Assembly (NCBI GenBank): GCA_017465905.1
Contig: JAFTVE010000013.1
Location: forward strand, 124,001-188,000
From: Bacteroidaceae bacterium
GTDB taxonomy: Bacteria; Bacteroidota; Bacteroidia; Bacteroidales; Bacteroidaceae
Direction of reading: 5' to 3'
Length of the DNA stretch: 64,000 nucleotides
Shown here: positions 33,178 through 43,060 of the stretch, in pieces
How the letters are laid out: each line of letters starts with the position of its first letter
Position numbering within the stretch: position 1 is the stretch's first letter
The notes under the pieces: model-generated
The model's database searches: none
Told to the model about the DNA's origin: nothing
Seen by the model: only the letters and a program-made list of their open reading frames with translations
Program-made: the position numbers and the translations under genes

Positions 33178-34473
33178 TTATTTGTTCTTGCTGCTCGCAT
33201 ACCAGCCATACCAAGCCACTGTAGCGAAGCAGATGAGCGGCAGCGCAAATGAGGCATTCACGGCAGGCAGTCCGGCCACTGTACCCAGGTCGATGATGCT
33301 ACCCTGCATGGGAGGCATGATAGCTCCGCCCACAATGGCCATCACGAGGAAGGCCGCACCCAGCGTGGTGTCCTCGGCATTTACATCTTCGAGCGCAATG
33401 CCATAGATCGTGGGGAACATAAGGCTCATGAATCCACTCACAGCTATCAGGCAGTAAAGACCGGCCAGTCCCTCAATGAAGATGGTACCCAACGTGGCAA
33501 GGCAAGCTCCGATGCCGAAGAAGAAGAGCAGGCGGCGCGAGTTGACATATTTCATGAGGAAGGTGCTGATGAAGCGCGAGGTGAGGAATAGCGCCATGGC
33601 GCAGATATTGTAGGTCTGTGCTGTAGCCTTGTCGATACCCAAGTGGTCGGCATATTGTATGATGAAGGTCCACACCATAATCTGTGCCGCTACGTAGAAC
33701 ATCTGTGCAACCACACCGCTACGGTATATCTTGTTGTTCCATAGGCGCGACAGTGTTACACTGGCCTTCACCTTCACCCCCTGGCCACGTGTCTGCGGAA
33801 TCTTGGTGACAGCGATGATGATGAACACCACTACTACCAGCAGGCCCAACATCACGTAGGGGTCGCGTATGGCAGCAAGGTCGTGGAGACGGATGTCTGC
33901 CTTCTCAGCCTCGCTCAGCGAGTGGAAGATAACCTCTCCTGCTGCATCGCGACGGTCCGAGATAAGGTTGGGGAGCACAACGAGGGCTGCCACAGCCATG
34001 CCCGACAGCGAGCCCATGGGGTTGAATGCCTGAGCCAGATTGAGGCGGCGAGTAGATGTCTTCTGGTCGCCCAACGAGAGTATCAGAGGGTTGGCGGTAG
34101 TCTCCAGGAAGGCGAGGCCAAAGGTGAGCACATAGAGCGATACGCAGAAGAAGGCAAAGCTCTGATAAGCTGCGGCAGGGATAAACATGAATGCTCCCAC
34201 GGCATAGAGAGCCAGACCCAGCAGGATGCCGCTCTTGTAGCTATACTTGCGTATGAACAGTGCTGCGGGAACAGCCATTGTAGCATAGCCGCCATAGAAG
34301 GCAAATTGCACGAGCGATGCCTTGGCTGCAGACAGTTCCATCAGTGTCTGGAATGCTGCTACCATGGGATTGGTGATGTCATTCGCAAATCCCCATAGAG
34401 CAAATAACGAGGTGATTAGGATGAAGGGAACGAGGAAACGTCTCTCTACCAGTTGAGGTTTTGTGTTGTTCAT
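33178..34473 (-). CDS. fucP: L-fucose:proton symporter, MFS family
   Basis: 431 residues with about 12 membrane segments. FALWGFANDITNPMVAAFQ at the N-terminus and GLAFLETTANPLILSLGDQK are the FucP family hallmarks (Asp and Glu in the first and fourth helices). Imports L-fucose, or a related sugar, with protons across the inner membrane. Heads a minus-strand operon with a sulfatase and a dehydrogenase-like gene. No fucose isomerase or kinase lies nearby, so the sugar could also be another hexose of this transporter family. Confidence 0.85.
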   Translation of the reverse strand: MNNTKPQLVERRFLVPFILITSLFALWGFANDITNPMVAAFQTLMELSAAKASLVQFAFYGGYATMAVPAALFIRKYSYKSGILLGLALYAVGAFMFIPAAAYQSFAFFCVSLYVLTFGLAFLETTANPLILSLGDQKTSTRRLNLAQAFNPMGSLSGMAVAALVVLPNLISDRRDAAGEVIFHSLSEAEKADIRLHDLAAIRDPYVMLGLLVVVVFIIIAVTKIPQTRGQGVKVKASVTLSRLWNNKIYRSGVVAQMFYVAAQIMVWTFIIQYADHLGIDKATAQTYNICAMALFLTSRFISTFLMKYVNSRRLLFFFGIGACLATLGTIFIEGLAGLYCLIAVSGFMSLMFPTIYGIALEDVNAEDTTLGAAFLVMAIVGGAIMPPMQGSIIDLGTVAGLPAVNASFALPLICFATVAWYGWYASSKNK

Positions 34474-34641
34474 AATATCATAGTTTGCTTATTTTATGCA
34501 AAAATAAGCGAAAAGTGTCAGACTGCCAAATTAATCGGTAATTAGGGGCTATGCCAGGAGATGCGTATGTGGATTTGGCATTTCGCCCGACTTGTGTATC
34601 TTTAGCTTGCATATAGCAGCAGGAAATTAGGCTACGCCTCG

Positions 34642-34716
34642 GATTGCTTGCGCTTGGCTCGTCCAAGAATGCTTGCGCTTGGCTCGTCCAAGAATGCTTG
34701 CGCCTGGCTTGTCCAA
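34642..34716 (+). repeat. Three 25-bp tandem repeats upstream of tRNA-Arg
   Basis: Units at 34642-34666, 34667-34691 and 34692-34716, each GAATGCTTGCGCTTGGCTCG plus TCCAA (unit 1 has one change, unit 3 two). Together with the tRNA promoter they fill the 306-bp gap between fucP and tRNA-Arg, which holds no gene. Confidence 0.85.
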
Positions 34717-34732
34717 GAAATACTCAAATAAA

Positions 34733-34764
34733 TTTGATATTTCGCTCGCCTTGCACTAATTTTG
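34733..34764 (+). promoter_or_regulatory. Promoter of tRNA-Arg
   Basis: -33 TTTG (34733-34736), 20-base spacer, -7 TAATTTTG (34757-34764), 15 bases before the tRNA. Confidence 0.7.
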
Positions 34765-34779
34765 CAGTGAATTTCAGGC

Positions 34780-34851
34780 GCCCTCGTAGTTCAATGGATA
34801 GAACGTGGCTCTCCTAAAGCTAAAATATGAGTTCGATTCTCATCGGGGGTA
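34780..34851 (+). tRNA. tRNA-Arg (CCT)
   Basis: Cloverleaf: acceptor GCCCTCG with CGGGGGT, D arm GTTCAATGGATAGAAC, anticodon stem TGGCT/AGCTA with loop CTCCTAA (anticodon CCT, reads AGG), T arm GTTCGATTCTC. The 3' CCA is not encoded. Repeats of TTGGAAATT follow at 34853-34885. Confidence 0.93.
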
Positions 34852-34964
34852 CTTGGAAATTGGAAATTAAAAATTGGAAATTAACCATCCGGCAGGTAAC
34901 TTTTATTTTTCATCTTTCAACTCGTAATACATAACTCAAAACACATAACTCAAAACTCAAACAC

Positions 34965-36473
34965 ATGTTTATAAACTTTACCGGTTACCATTTGGTGGAA
35001 GAGTACCACAAATGGAAGAAAGAAAAAAGAGACCAAGGGGTTAACAAACCTTTGGCGAAAATCATCAAGTTGGCAGTGGTCATTGCCGTAACTGTCACCA
35101 TCTGGCTGTTGCCGACATCGGCATTCGGTATCGAGGGACTCACCGTGGTGGAGCAGCGTATCATTGGTGTATTCGCTTTCGCTACACTGATGTGGGTGCT
35201 CGAAGCCATCCCCGCATGGAGCACCTCGCTCATCGTAGTAGCGCTGCTGCTGTTCTCGGTGTCGGACAGTGCGCTGAAGCCTCTCGTGACGGGTTATAAT
35301 CCCGAGGAGCTGGGCACAGTACTCAAGTATCAGGATATCCTGCACTGCTTTGCCGACCCCATCATCATGCTCTTCATCGGTGGATTTATGCTCGCCATTG
35401 CTGCTACTAAGTATGGGCTCGATGCCAAGATCGCCAAGGTGCTGCTGAAACCCTTCGGCACTCAGTCACGCTTCGTGTTGCTCGGCTTCATCGTGGTGAC
35501 AGGTCTGTTCTCCGCCTTCATCAGTAATACGGCTACAGCGGCCATGATGCTTGCCTTCCTGGCTCCCGTATTGAAGGCGCTCCCTGCCGACGGTAAGGGT
35601 AAGATAGGCCTTGCACTCGCTATCCCCGTAGCGGCCAATATCGGCGGTATGGCAACGCCTATCGGTACACCTCCCAACGGTATCGTGCTCAAGTACCTCG
35701 AGCCTATGGGCCTGGGTATGGGCTTCGGTGAGTGGATTGCCTTCATGGGCCCAATCACCATAGTGCTGCTCCTCATCTCATGGGTGATCTTGCTCAAGCT
35801 GTTCCCCTTCAAGCAGAAGACCATCGTGCTCGATATCCCCGATAACTCACAGAAGGGCTGGCGCACGACATTGGTATACATCACCTTCTTTGCCACCATC
35901 GTGATGTGGCTGTTCGACAAGAACCTGGGCCTCAAGACCAACGCCGTGGCTATGCTCCCCGTAGCTGTGTTCTGCGCAACGGGTATCATCACCAAGCGTG
36001 ACCTCGAGCAAATCAGCTGGTCAGTGCTTTGGATGGTAGCCGGTGGCTTCGCCCTCGGCGTGGCGCTCAACAAGTCGGGCTTGGCACAGCACATGATCGA
36101 TGCTATACCGTTCGGCTCATGGTCGCCGCTGGTTGTCGTCATCGGCTCAGGTCTGCTGTGCTATGCGATGGCCAACTTCATCTCTCACACCGCTACGGCT
36201 GCACTCCTCGTGCCCATCCTTGCAGTGGTAGGTGAGAGCATGTCTACCGCGCTGGGTCCTGTAGGTGGCGTGGCTACCTTGCTCGTGGGCGTAGCTATTG
36301 CTTCATCAGTGGGTATGGTGCTTCCCATCAGTACACCTCCCAATGCCTTGGCATATGCTACGGGGCTCATCGAACAGAAGAATATGGTCAAGGTAGGCCT
36401 TATCATGGGCGTTGCAAGCTTGCTCGTAGGCTATGTGGTACTCATCCTCTTGGGTACCAACGGACTACTCTGA
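34965..36473 (+). CDS. DASS/SLC13 family anion (dicarboxylate) transporter
   Basis: 502 residues, about 11-12 membrane segments. The two inverted repeats show the hairpin signatures FISNTATAAMMLAFLAPV and FISHTATAALLVPIL, plus GGMATPIGTPPNGIVLK and LPISTPPNALAYA. These transporters take up dicarboxylates, citrate or sulfate with sodium. The first hairpin has the usual SNT; the second has SHT, a change at the sodium/substrate site whose effect is unknown. Single gene closed by a strong terminator. Confidence 0.9.
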   Translation: MFINFTGYHLVEEYHKWKKEKRDQGVNKPLAKIIKLAVVIAVTVTIWLLPTSAFGIEGLTVVEQRIIGVFAFATLMWVLEAIPAWSTSLIVVALLLFSVSDSALKPLVTGYNPEELGTVLKYQDILHCFADPIIMLFIGGFMLAIAATKYGLDAKIAKVLLKPFGTQSRFVLLGFIVVTGLFSAFISNTATAAMMLAFLAPVLKALPADGKGKIGLALAIPVAANIGGMATPIGTPPNGIVLKYLEPMGLGMGFGEWIAFMGPITIVLLLISWVILLKLFPFKQKTIVLDIPDNSQKGWRTTLVYITFFATIVMWLFDKNLGLKTNAVAMLPVAVFCATGIITKRDLEQISWSVLWMVAGGFALGVALNKSGLAQHMIDAIPFGSWSPLVVVIGSGLLCYAMANFISHTATAALLVPILAVVGESMSTALGPVGGVATLLVGVAIASSVGMVLPISTPPNALAYATGLIEQKNMVKVGLIMGVASLLVGYVVLILLGTNGLL

Positions 36474-36498
36474 TAACGAACGCATATTCCTCCAGATA

Positions 36499-36539
36499 AA
36501 TAGCCTGCCATCCTATCGATGGCAGGCTATTGTTTTTTT
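36499..36539 (+). terminator. Strong intrinsic terminator after the DASS transporter gene
   Basis: 14-bp perfect stem AATAGCCTGCCATC / GATGGCAGGCTATT (36499-36512, 36518-36531), 5-base loop, then GTTTTTTT. Confidence 0.92.
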
Positions 36540-36693
36540 GCACAGGCTTCTTAATGCTGTACCCACATGTCCTCTACTCTGTGTGATGCTCTTCGGTGAC
36601 CCTAGAAAAGATGATATCGTGTTGCTTTAGGCGCCCTTTGGTTGCTCAGAAAATGAGAAAGGTAGATAATCAACGATTATCCACCTTTTCTTG

Positions 36694-36775
36694 TACCCAG
36701 ACCCGGGGTCGAACCGGGATGGGTTGCCCCACTGGTGTTTGAGACCAGCGCGTCTACCGATTCCGCCATCTGGGC
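36694..36775 (-). tRNA. tRNA-Leu (CAA)
   Basis: Minus-strand cloverleaf with acceptor GCCCAGA / TCTGGGT, D arm GGCGGAATCGGTAGACGC, anticodon stem-loop TGGTCTCAAACACCA (anticodon CAA), a variable arm GTGGGGCAACCCA as in class II tRNAs, and T arm GGTTCGACCCC. CCA not encoded. Confidence 0.95.
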
Positions 36776-36916
36776 ATTGCACACTGTTTGTGAATGCGAG
36801 TGCAAAGATAACACTTTTTTTTGAATCTACAAGTAAGCTGTTCCGTTTTTTATAGAATATGCTTGATTTTTTATTGCAGACAGGCTATAAAACCGCTCTT
36901 TTCAGATAGAAGGGGG

Positions 36917-36956
36917 AGAAAAAAGAGGAGAAAGTGCCTTATGGCGCTTTCTCCTC
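36917..36956 (-). terminator. Intrinsic terminator of secDF
   Basis: GAGGAGAAAGTGCC (36925-36938) and GGCGCTTTCTCCTC (36943-36956) around TTAT; on the minus strand followed by TTTTTTCTC. 35 bases after the secDF stop. Confidence 0.85.
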
Positions 36957-36990
36957 AAATCAGAGTTTAATTGTTCCACTAATCAAGCTC

Positions 36991-39975
36991 TTATTTCTTT
37001 TCAATAGCTTTCTTATCCTTCTTGTTCATCACGAGGTATGCCATCGGAGCAGCGAAGAAGAGTGAAGAACAGGTACCGTATACAACACCGAGAATCATGG
37101 CGAAGGCGAAGCTACGGATGCTCTCACCACCGAGGAAGAAGATGAAGAGCAATACGAGCAAGGTCGTCAGTGAGGTGTTGATGGTACGAGCCAATGTGGT
37201 GTTGAGCGAATCGTTGAAGAGTTGCTTCTTGTCACGCTTGGGATAGAGTCCGAAGAACTCACGGATACGGTCGAAAATAACCACCTTGTCATTGATAGAG
37301 TAACCGATAGCGGTCAAGATAGCACCGATAAAGGTCTGGTCAACGTCCATAGAGAAGGGCAGGATACCGTGGAGCAGTGAGTAGGTACCCATGATGAGCA
37401 CTACGTCGACTACAAGGGCGATAACTGAACCAACACTATATGCTACGTTACGGAAACGAATCAAGATGTAGATGAAGATAGCAATCCATGCAAGTACCAC
37501 TGACCAGATAGCACCACGAAGGATATCGGAAGCCATGCTCGGACCTACCTTCTGTGAACTGATGATAGAGCCACCGTAGTGGTTGTCGCGGTCGATGAAT
37601 ACATCATAGGTAAGGTCGCTGCTGAGCAACTTGGCATCCATGAATGCTTCGTAAAGGAACTGCTCGATCTCAGCGTCGATATCCTGAGCATCATCATTGA
37701 TACGGTAGTTGGTACTGATACGTACGGTCTGGCCATCGCTACCAAGGGCGATTACTGATACCGAAGCATCCTCGCCAATCTTGTCGGCCAATACCTCACG
37801 AATCTGCTCAGGCTCAACCTGCTGCTCGAACTTAACTGTGAAGTTGCGGCCACCGGTGAAGTCGATACTTGAACTCAAGCCACGGATACCGAGTGATACG
37901 AGGCTGATGAGGATAGCAGCACCAAACACCATGAATGAGGTCTTGTATGCACCCATGAAGTTGAACTTCGGAGCACGCATCCACTTCTCAGAGAGAGGAG
38001 TTACGAAAGTGAGGTTTGTCCACTTCTCCTTGCCAAGACGCCACTCGTAAACGAGACGTGTCACGAACACAGCGGTGAAGAATGAGCAAACGATACCGAT
38101 AATCAATGTGGTGGCAAAACCACGGATAGGACCTGTACCGAAGTTGAAGAGGATGATACCTGTAATAATAGAGGTAATGTTAGAGTCGAAGATGGCTGAG
38201 AAGGCATTCTTGTAACCATCGGTGAGTGCCTGCTTCACAGTCTTACCAGCACGAAGCTCTTCCTTGGTACGCTCATAGATAAGCACGTTGGCATCGACAG
38301 CCATACCGAGGGTGAGCACCATACCGGCGATACCTGACATGGTAAGAGCGGCCTGGAATGAAGCCAAGATACCAAGTGTGAAGAAGAAGTTGAGGATCAG
38401 TGCGCAGTTGGCCACCATACCAGGGATGATGCCATAGATAGCACACATGTAAATCATCAAGGCGATGAAAGCCACCACAAATGAAAGGATACCCTGCTGG
38501 ATTGACTTTTGGCCAAGTGAAGGACCAACGATGTCTTCCTGTACGATCTTAGCCGGGGCAGGCATCTTACCTGACTTGAGCACGTTGGCCAAGTCCTTGG
38601 TGTCTTCCTGTGTGAACTGACCGGTAATCTGTGACTGGCCACCGGTAATCTCGTTCATTACGTTAGGGGCACTATAGATGTAACCGTCAAGGGCAATAGC
38701 GATGGGCTTATTGATGTTCTGCTTGGTGAGCTGTGCCCAACGACGTGCACCGTCAGAGTTCATGGTCATTGATACGCTAGGACGGCCGTTGCTGTCATAG
38801 TCGTCAGTAGCTGATACGATGACATCGCCTTCGAGCGGAGCGCGACCATTGCGCTGTGTTGACTTGATAGCATAGAGCTCAAAGATCTTACCATCCTCAT
38901 CGATAGCCTTCACACCCCACATGAGCTTGAGGTCGCGAGGCAACAGTTCTTTTACCTCGGCGCGAGCAAGGTACTCGTCGATCTGCTTCATGTCGCGGCT
39001 GTGGGCATAACCAACCACACAACCTTGATTCTGCATTACCTGGAGGATAGAAAGCAAGGGATTCTCCTTCTTTGCCTGTGCTACAGCTGCAGCATCAGCA
39101 GCGCTCTGTGCGTTGTCGCCTGTGAGGCCTGAAAGGTCAACAGACTCCTCTTCGGCAGCAGCTTCCTCAGTAGCTTCAGCTGCGGGCTCGGCTGTTTCCT
39201 CTGTAGGATTCTCCAAAGCGACGATGTCGCGCAACTTGGCATCGGCTGCAGCGAGGAAAGGAGCTACCTCAGCAGAGGTGTATGTCTCCCAGAACTCAAG
39301 ATTTGCAGAACCCTGGAGCAACTTTCTTACACGCTCGGGCTCCTTAACGCCAGGAAGCTCAATCATGATGCGACCCATGCTACCCTCAAGCTCCTGAATA
39401 TTGGGCTGGGCAACACCGAAGCGGTCGATACGTGTACGGAGCACGTTGAATGAGTTGGCAATGGCAGCATCCACCTCGGCACGCAACACAGCTTCTACCT
39501 CAGCATCGGTGCTCTTGGTGTTCACCTTGTCCTTAAGCTGCTGAGTAGCGAAGAGCTCAGCGAGTGTGCCGTCGGGCTTCTGGTTCTTATACTCCTTAAT
39601 AAATAAGGTGATGAAATCACTGTTGCTGCTTGCAGCCTGCTTGCTGGCATTGGCTACAGCATTTACGAAAGCCTCATCGGTCTTGTGGTCGGCCAAAGCC
39701 TTTACTACATCGGGAACAGAAACCTCGAGGATAACGTTCATACCTCCCTTGAGGTCGAGGCCGAGACCGATACCCATCTCACGTGCCTGCTTGTAGGTGT
39801 AGACACCGAGATAGACCTTCTTGTTCATGATTGAATCGATGTACACCGATTCGCCTCCCGCATATTGTGCAGCCTTCTTCTCATGATGGCTTGTCACAAA
39901 AGTGAAGGAAAGGTAAAATGCGCACACTACAGTGAGCAATACCGCAATCGTTTTTACAAATCCTTTGTTTTGCAT
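36991..39975 (-). CDS. secDF: Protein translocase subunit SecDF (fused)
   Basis: 994 residues. SecD half (about 1-620): GLGLDLKGGMNVILEVSVPD, a large periplasmic domain with an acidic Ala/Glu-rich insert (AEPAAEATEEAAAEEE), then the six-helix unit with LTLGMAVDANVLIYERTKEE. SecF half (about 680-990): SSIDFTGGRNFTVKFEQ and IGYSINDKVVIFDRIRE. SecDF uses the proton gradient to help export through SecYEG. The fused form is typical of Bacteroidetes. Flanked by its own promoter and terminator. Confidence 0.97.
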   Translation of the reverse strand: MQNKGFVKTIAVLLTVVCAFYLSFTFVTSHHEKKAAQYAGGESVYIDSIMNKKVYLGVYTYKQAREMGIGLGLDLKGGMNVILEVSVPDVVKALADHKTDEAFVNAVANASKQAASSNSDFITLFIKEYKNQKPDGTLAELFATQQLKDKVNTKSTDAEVEAVLRAEVDAAIANSFNVLRTRIDRFGVAQPNIQELEGSMGRIMIELPGVKEPERVRKLLQGSANLEFWETYTSAEVAPFLAAADAKLRDIVALENPTEETAEPAAEATEEAAAEEESVDLSGLTGDNAQSAADAAAVAQAKKENPLLSILQVMQNQGCVVGYAHSRDMKQIDEYLARAEVKELLPRDLKLMWGVKAIDEDGKIFELYAIKSTQRNGRAPLEGDVIVSATDDYDSNGRPSVSMTMNSDGARRWAQLTKQNINKPIAIALDGYIYSAPNVMNEITGGQSQITGQFTQEDTKDLANVLKSGKMPAPAKIVQEDIVGPSLGQKSIQQGILSFVVAFIALMIYMCAIYGIIPGMVANCALILNFFFTLGILASFQAALTMSGIAGMVLTLGMAVDANVLIYERTKEELRAGKTVKQALTDGYKNAFSAIFDSNITSIITGIILFNFGTGPIRGFATTLIIGIVCSFFTAVFVTRLVYEWRLGKEKWTNLTFVTPLSEKWMRAPKFNFMGAYKTSFMVFGAAILISLVSLGIRGLSSSIDFTGGRNFTVKFEQQVEPEQIREVLADKIGEDASVSVIALGSDGQTVRISTNYRINDDAQDIDAEIEQFLYEAFMDAKLLSSDLTYDVFIDRDNHYGGSIISSQKVGPSMASDILRGAIWSVVLAWIAIFIYILIRFRNVAYSVGSVIALVVDVVLIMGTYSLLHGILPFSMDVDQTFIGAILTAIGYSINDKVVIFDRIREFFGLYPKRDKKQLFNDSLNTTLARTINTSLTTLLVLLFIFFLGGESIRSFAFAMILGVVYGTCSSLFFAAPMAYLVMNKKDKKAIEKK

Positions 39976-40069
39976 TTTGTTAGTTATTTTATTTTGTTAT
40001 TTGTTTTTACGGTTTGTGAGAAACTATAAAATAATGGCAATAAAATCAAAACAGTTTCTAACAAGGGTG

Positions 40070-40077
40070 CAAATATA
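40070..40077 (-). promoter_or_regulatory. -7 box of secDF
   Basis: Minus-strand TATATTTG, about 95 bases before the secDF ATG. The leader contains complementary AGAAACT/AGTTTCT ends (40018-40060) that could form a hairpin. Confidence 0.5.
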
Positions 40078-40173
40078 GGACTTTTTTTCTCAACAGACGA
40101 TTTATTAGGCAATTATTTGCATTTTTAGCCCCATTTTATAGCATTTCAGAGGGGTCAGAGAGAGTTTTCGCAG

Positions 40174-41265
40174 CTATTTTGCCTTTTTCAAATAGCAAGA
40201 TATCGGATAATGGTCCGAAACCTGAACCGAACGGTCTACAGCACAACGATATGCATCGAGGCTTTGTGAATGGAGAATATGATCTATGCGATAAAAGAGT
40301 TTGTTGCGGTTGTAGCTGATACCCGGACCATTACCGCTTTGCACAAAGGCATCGTCAAGTTCTTCAGCGAACAGGGTACGGGAATAGGAGATGGGCGAGT
40401 CATTGAAATCGCCACAGACAACGACGTAGGGCGAGGTCTGCTTGCGCACATCGGCCAAAAGGGTCTGTGCCTGTGATGCCCGCAAAGAGGCGGCATCGCG
40501 CAGTTTCTTCACCAGCACCTTGAGCCCTTCGTCCTTGAGGCTTTCCTTGGGCTTAGTCAACATCTGTTCGTAGATGTTCTTATTCGTGTCATCCAGGCTG
40601 TTCGACTGCAAATGACAGTTATACACCACCAGAGTATCCGTATCGTGCAAAATATGATACCTTGCACAGCCATTGCCAGTAGAGTTCAGATCAAAATGCT
40701 CAACGTCCAATATCGGATATTTCGAGAAGCAACAGAGATAACGGGAATCGGCCTCAGACATTCCAGAGACCAGATAGGAGCGATAGGGATAGTCGGCAAG
40801 CAAGGCCTTCGCCTGCTTATTTGTCTTCAGCGGTTGGAAAGGAAATTCCTGCAGGCAGATAATATCGGCTCCGCTTGCTTCCAGATAGGTTATGATGGGA
40901 TTATCTTTATTCGCATTGCTAGCAGTCAGGTTCGAACTGAGGATATTAAACGAAAGCAACTTGATGCTCCCTTCTGGCGGATTGTTTTTCCCAAAATTAA
41001 TCGGTGAAAAGGCGCGAATTTGCGAAAAGCACAGGAGGAAAGCTGCCAACGATACCAGCATATAACGCCTATACAGGATGAGCCATGCCACAAGAAAAGC
41101 AACATTGGCTGCCAATACCCACGGGAAGGCCAAACCGGCCAGTGAGAGTAACGGGAACTGCTCGGGCGAGATTAGCGGGCTATAGGCACAGCACACGAGA
41201 AGCAGGGCCGCCAGCACATTGACGACAAGGAGCGGAAGCAGAAGAATCTTGTATAATCTCCTCAT
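40174..41265 (-). CDS. Endonuclease/exonuclease/phosphatase family membrane protein
   Basis: 363 residues. Three hydrophobic segments at the N-terminus (about 5-90), then an EEP domain: LLSFNILSSN, ICLQEFP (catalytic Glu), VVCGDFNDSP (metal site) and VSDHYPI (catalytic Asp-His) at the end. Such membrane-anchored EEP proteins are common in Bacteroidales; substrates may be phospholipids, phosphodiesters or nucleic acids outside the cytosol. It overlaps the upstream rhomboid gene by 4 bases (ATGA), so three genes form one minus-strand operon. Confidence 0.88.
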   Translation of the reverse strand: MRRLYKILLLPLLVVNVLAALLLVCCAYSPLISPEQFPLLSLAGLAFPWVLAANVAFLVAWLILYRRYMLVSLAAFLLCFSQIRAFSPINFGKNNPPEGSIKLLSFNILSSNLTASNANKDNPIITYLEASGADIICLQEFPFQPLKTNKQAKALLADYPYRSYLVSGMSEADSRYLCCFSKYPILDVEHFDLNSTGNGCARYHILHDTDTLVVYNCHLQSNSLDDTNKNIYEQMLTKPKESLKDEGLKVLVKKLRDAASLRASQAQTLLADVRKQTSPYVVVCGDFNDSPISYSRTLFAEELDDAFVQSGNGPGISYNRNKLFYRIDHILHSQSLDAYRCAVDRSVQVSDHYPISCYLKKAK

Positions 41266-42170
41266 CGCTTGCTCGCTTCAAAAAGTTTGCGCTTTTCCTC
41301 CTCGCTGAGGCTGCTATACCCCGACATCTTCAGTTTCTCGAGTATGCGGTCAATCTCGTCCGTGCGCTCTTTCTTCTGGGCATTATAGGCATAGTCAGCC
41401 TTGCGCCCGTTTGCGGTGGTGTTGTTGACATGCACCTTCATCTTTGGCTTGCGCTTGCGTTCATGCTTGTCAAAGAGTCGAGCCACGCTATCCATACACA
41501 CATTAGCCCAATGAGTAATGTCGTAACCCTTGCCAAGCCCCTTCACGAACCACCATCCGGCCAAAGCTCCACCCAGATGGGCCAGATGACCTCCGGCATT
41601 GTCGGACCCCACATAGAGTATATCGAAAAGTACGATGAAAAGGGCAAAAAACTTCAGTTTCACAGGGCCGATGAACATAAGGTTTATCTTGTAATCGGGC
41701 TCACGCACGGCAGTAGCAACGGCCACAGCCAATACCGAAGCAGAGGCGCCAACCAATGTTGCACTATAGAGCTGTCCGCTAAAGACTGGGAATAGGTTAT
41801 AAGCCAAAATGTAGCATAGGCCGCCCATGAGGCCACCCACAACATAAAGTCCCCGCAGATGCTTCGACGAGAAGAAGTAGAGGAACAGCTTGCCAAACCA
41901 GTATAACCACAGCATATTGCCCAGCAGATGCCAGATGCCTGCGTGCATGAACATATAGGTGATTATCGTCCAGGGACGACGCAACAGCTGCAGCAAATCA
42001 GCAGGAAGATATAGGTCACGCAAGATATGCCCTACATTGATGTTAAAAAGTCCCAGCACCACCGACAGCAGTATGCCCAGCACGAATACGGCTACGTTGA
42101 TATAGATCAGGCGAACAACAATGTTCCCTTGCTTGAATGTCTGTTTCAGATCATCAATAATACCTGCCAT
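41262..42170 (-). CDS. Rhomboid intramembrane serine protease with C-terminal extension
   Basis: 302 residues. Six-helix rhomboid core: MFMHAGIWHLLGNMLWLYWF, catalytic Ser in VGASASVLAV and catalytic His in HLAHLGGALAG. After about residue 215 a cytosolic tail ends in a short helical domain (DEIDRILEKLKMSGYSSLSE) common in Bacteroidetes rhomboids. Cleaves membrane proteins within the bilayer; substrate unknown. It overlaps the second rhomboid gene by 17 bases. Confidence 0.94.
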   Translation of the reverse strand: MAGIIDDLKQTFKQGNIVVRLIYINVAVFVLGILLSVVLGLFNINVGHILRDLYLPADLLQLLRRPWTIITYMFMHAGIWHLLGNMLWLYWFGKLFLYFFSSKHLRGLYVVGGLMGGLCYILAYNLFPVFSGQLYSATLVGASASVLAVAVATAVREPDYKINLMFIGPVKLKFFALFIVLFDILYVGSDNAGGHLAHLGGALAGWWFVKGLGKGYDITHWANVCMDSVARLFDKHERKRKPKMKVHVNNTTANGRKADYAYNAQKKERTDEIDRILEKLKMSGYSSLSEEEKRKLFEASKR

Positions 42171-42873
42171 AGCCTCCTCCCTTCTTATGCCAATACATAA
42201 TGAGCAGGAATCCGAAGATCATGCCGCCGAGGTGTGCAAAATGGGCTACTCCGTCATTGCTCATGATACCCATGCCCAGTTCAATGACAAAATAACCTAT
42301 GATAAGCCACTTTGCCTTAATAGGCATAGGCAATGGGAAGATGAATATCTCCTGATTGGGGAACAGCATACCGAAAGCCATCAAGATGGCATATACGGCT
42401 CCCGAGGCTCCTACCGTAGGCACACTGATGATCCGCTGGCATAGGGCCACCCACTGTTCGGCCGGGCGCGTCGTCCCATTAATAGGTATTGAGGCATCAG
42501 ACGGGAAAGTGAGAAACTGCGCCATGTCTTTCATCACGGGCAGGAACTCAAAATACTGAGTCGCCTCCTGCACCAGGCCAGCACCGATGCCACACAACAC
42601 ATAGTAGAGCAGGAAACGCTGAGAGCCCCACACCGTCTCCAATATGCGGCCAAACATCCATACGGCAAACAGGTTAAAGAAGATATGCTCAAAACCCGAA
42701 TGCATGAACATATAGGTAAAGAGCTGGTATAGCCTGAACTTCTCAGATTCAAAATAATGAAGCCCCAACACATCGTTCAGATTGATGCCATACTTTTCAG
42801 CCACGATGGCTGCAAAGAAACATAGGATGTTGATGATTATGAGGTTCTTCGTTACCGGTGGGGTATTATTCAT
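42154..42873 (-). CDS. Rhomboid intramembrane serine protease
   Basis: 239 residues from ATG 42873 (MNNTPPVTKNL). Core motifs MFMHSGFEHIFFNLFAVWMF, catalytic Ser in VGASGAVYAIL and His in HFAHLGGMIFGF. A longer loop between helices (about 105-150) contains DASIPINGTT. First gene of the rhomboid-rhomboid-EEP operon. The two rhomboids are clearly different in sequence, so this is an old duplication rather than a recent one. Confidence 0.94.
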   Translation of the reverse strand: MNNTPPVTKNLIIINILCFFAAIVAEKYGINLNDVLGLHYFESEKFRLYQLFTYMFMHSGFEHIFFNLFAVWMFGRILETVWGSQRFLLYYVLCGIGAGLVQEATQYFEFLPVMKDMAQFLTFPSDASIPINGTTRPAEQWVALCQRIISVPTVGASGAVYAILMAFGMLFPNQEIFIFPLPMPIKAKWLIIGYFVIELGMGIMSNDGVAHFAHLGGMIFGFLLIMYWHKKGGGYGRYY

Positions 42874-43032
42874 TTCAACACTTTTTATAAAAAACGTGTA
42901 AAAGTACGCATTTTCTTGCATTCAGCCGACAAAAACAGCCATATTAAATGCTTTTTTCGTTTTTTTAAGGGATATCAGCATATACCACAATCTCGCAACC
43001 CCGATTTTATAGAATAATTGCAGAAAAAGTAT

Positions 43033-43040
43033 TATCTTCG
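43033..43040 (+). promoter_or_regulatory. -7 box of prfB
   Basis: TATCTTCG, 20 bases before the prfB ATG at 43061. Confidence 0.6.
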
Positions 43041-43060
43041 CGCCGCAAATAGAAAGACAG

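Noticed and set aside
34642-34716. CRISPR array at the 25-bp repeats
   Set aside because: Units are directly adjacent with no spacers.
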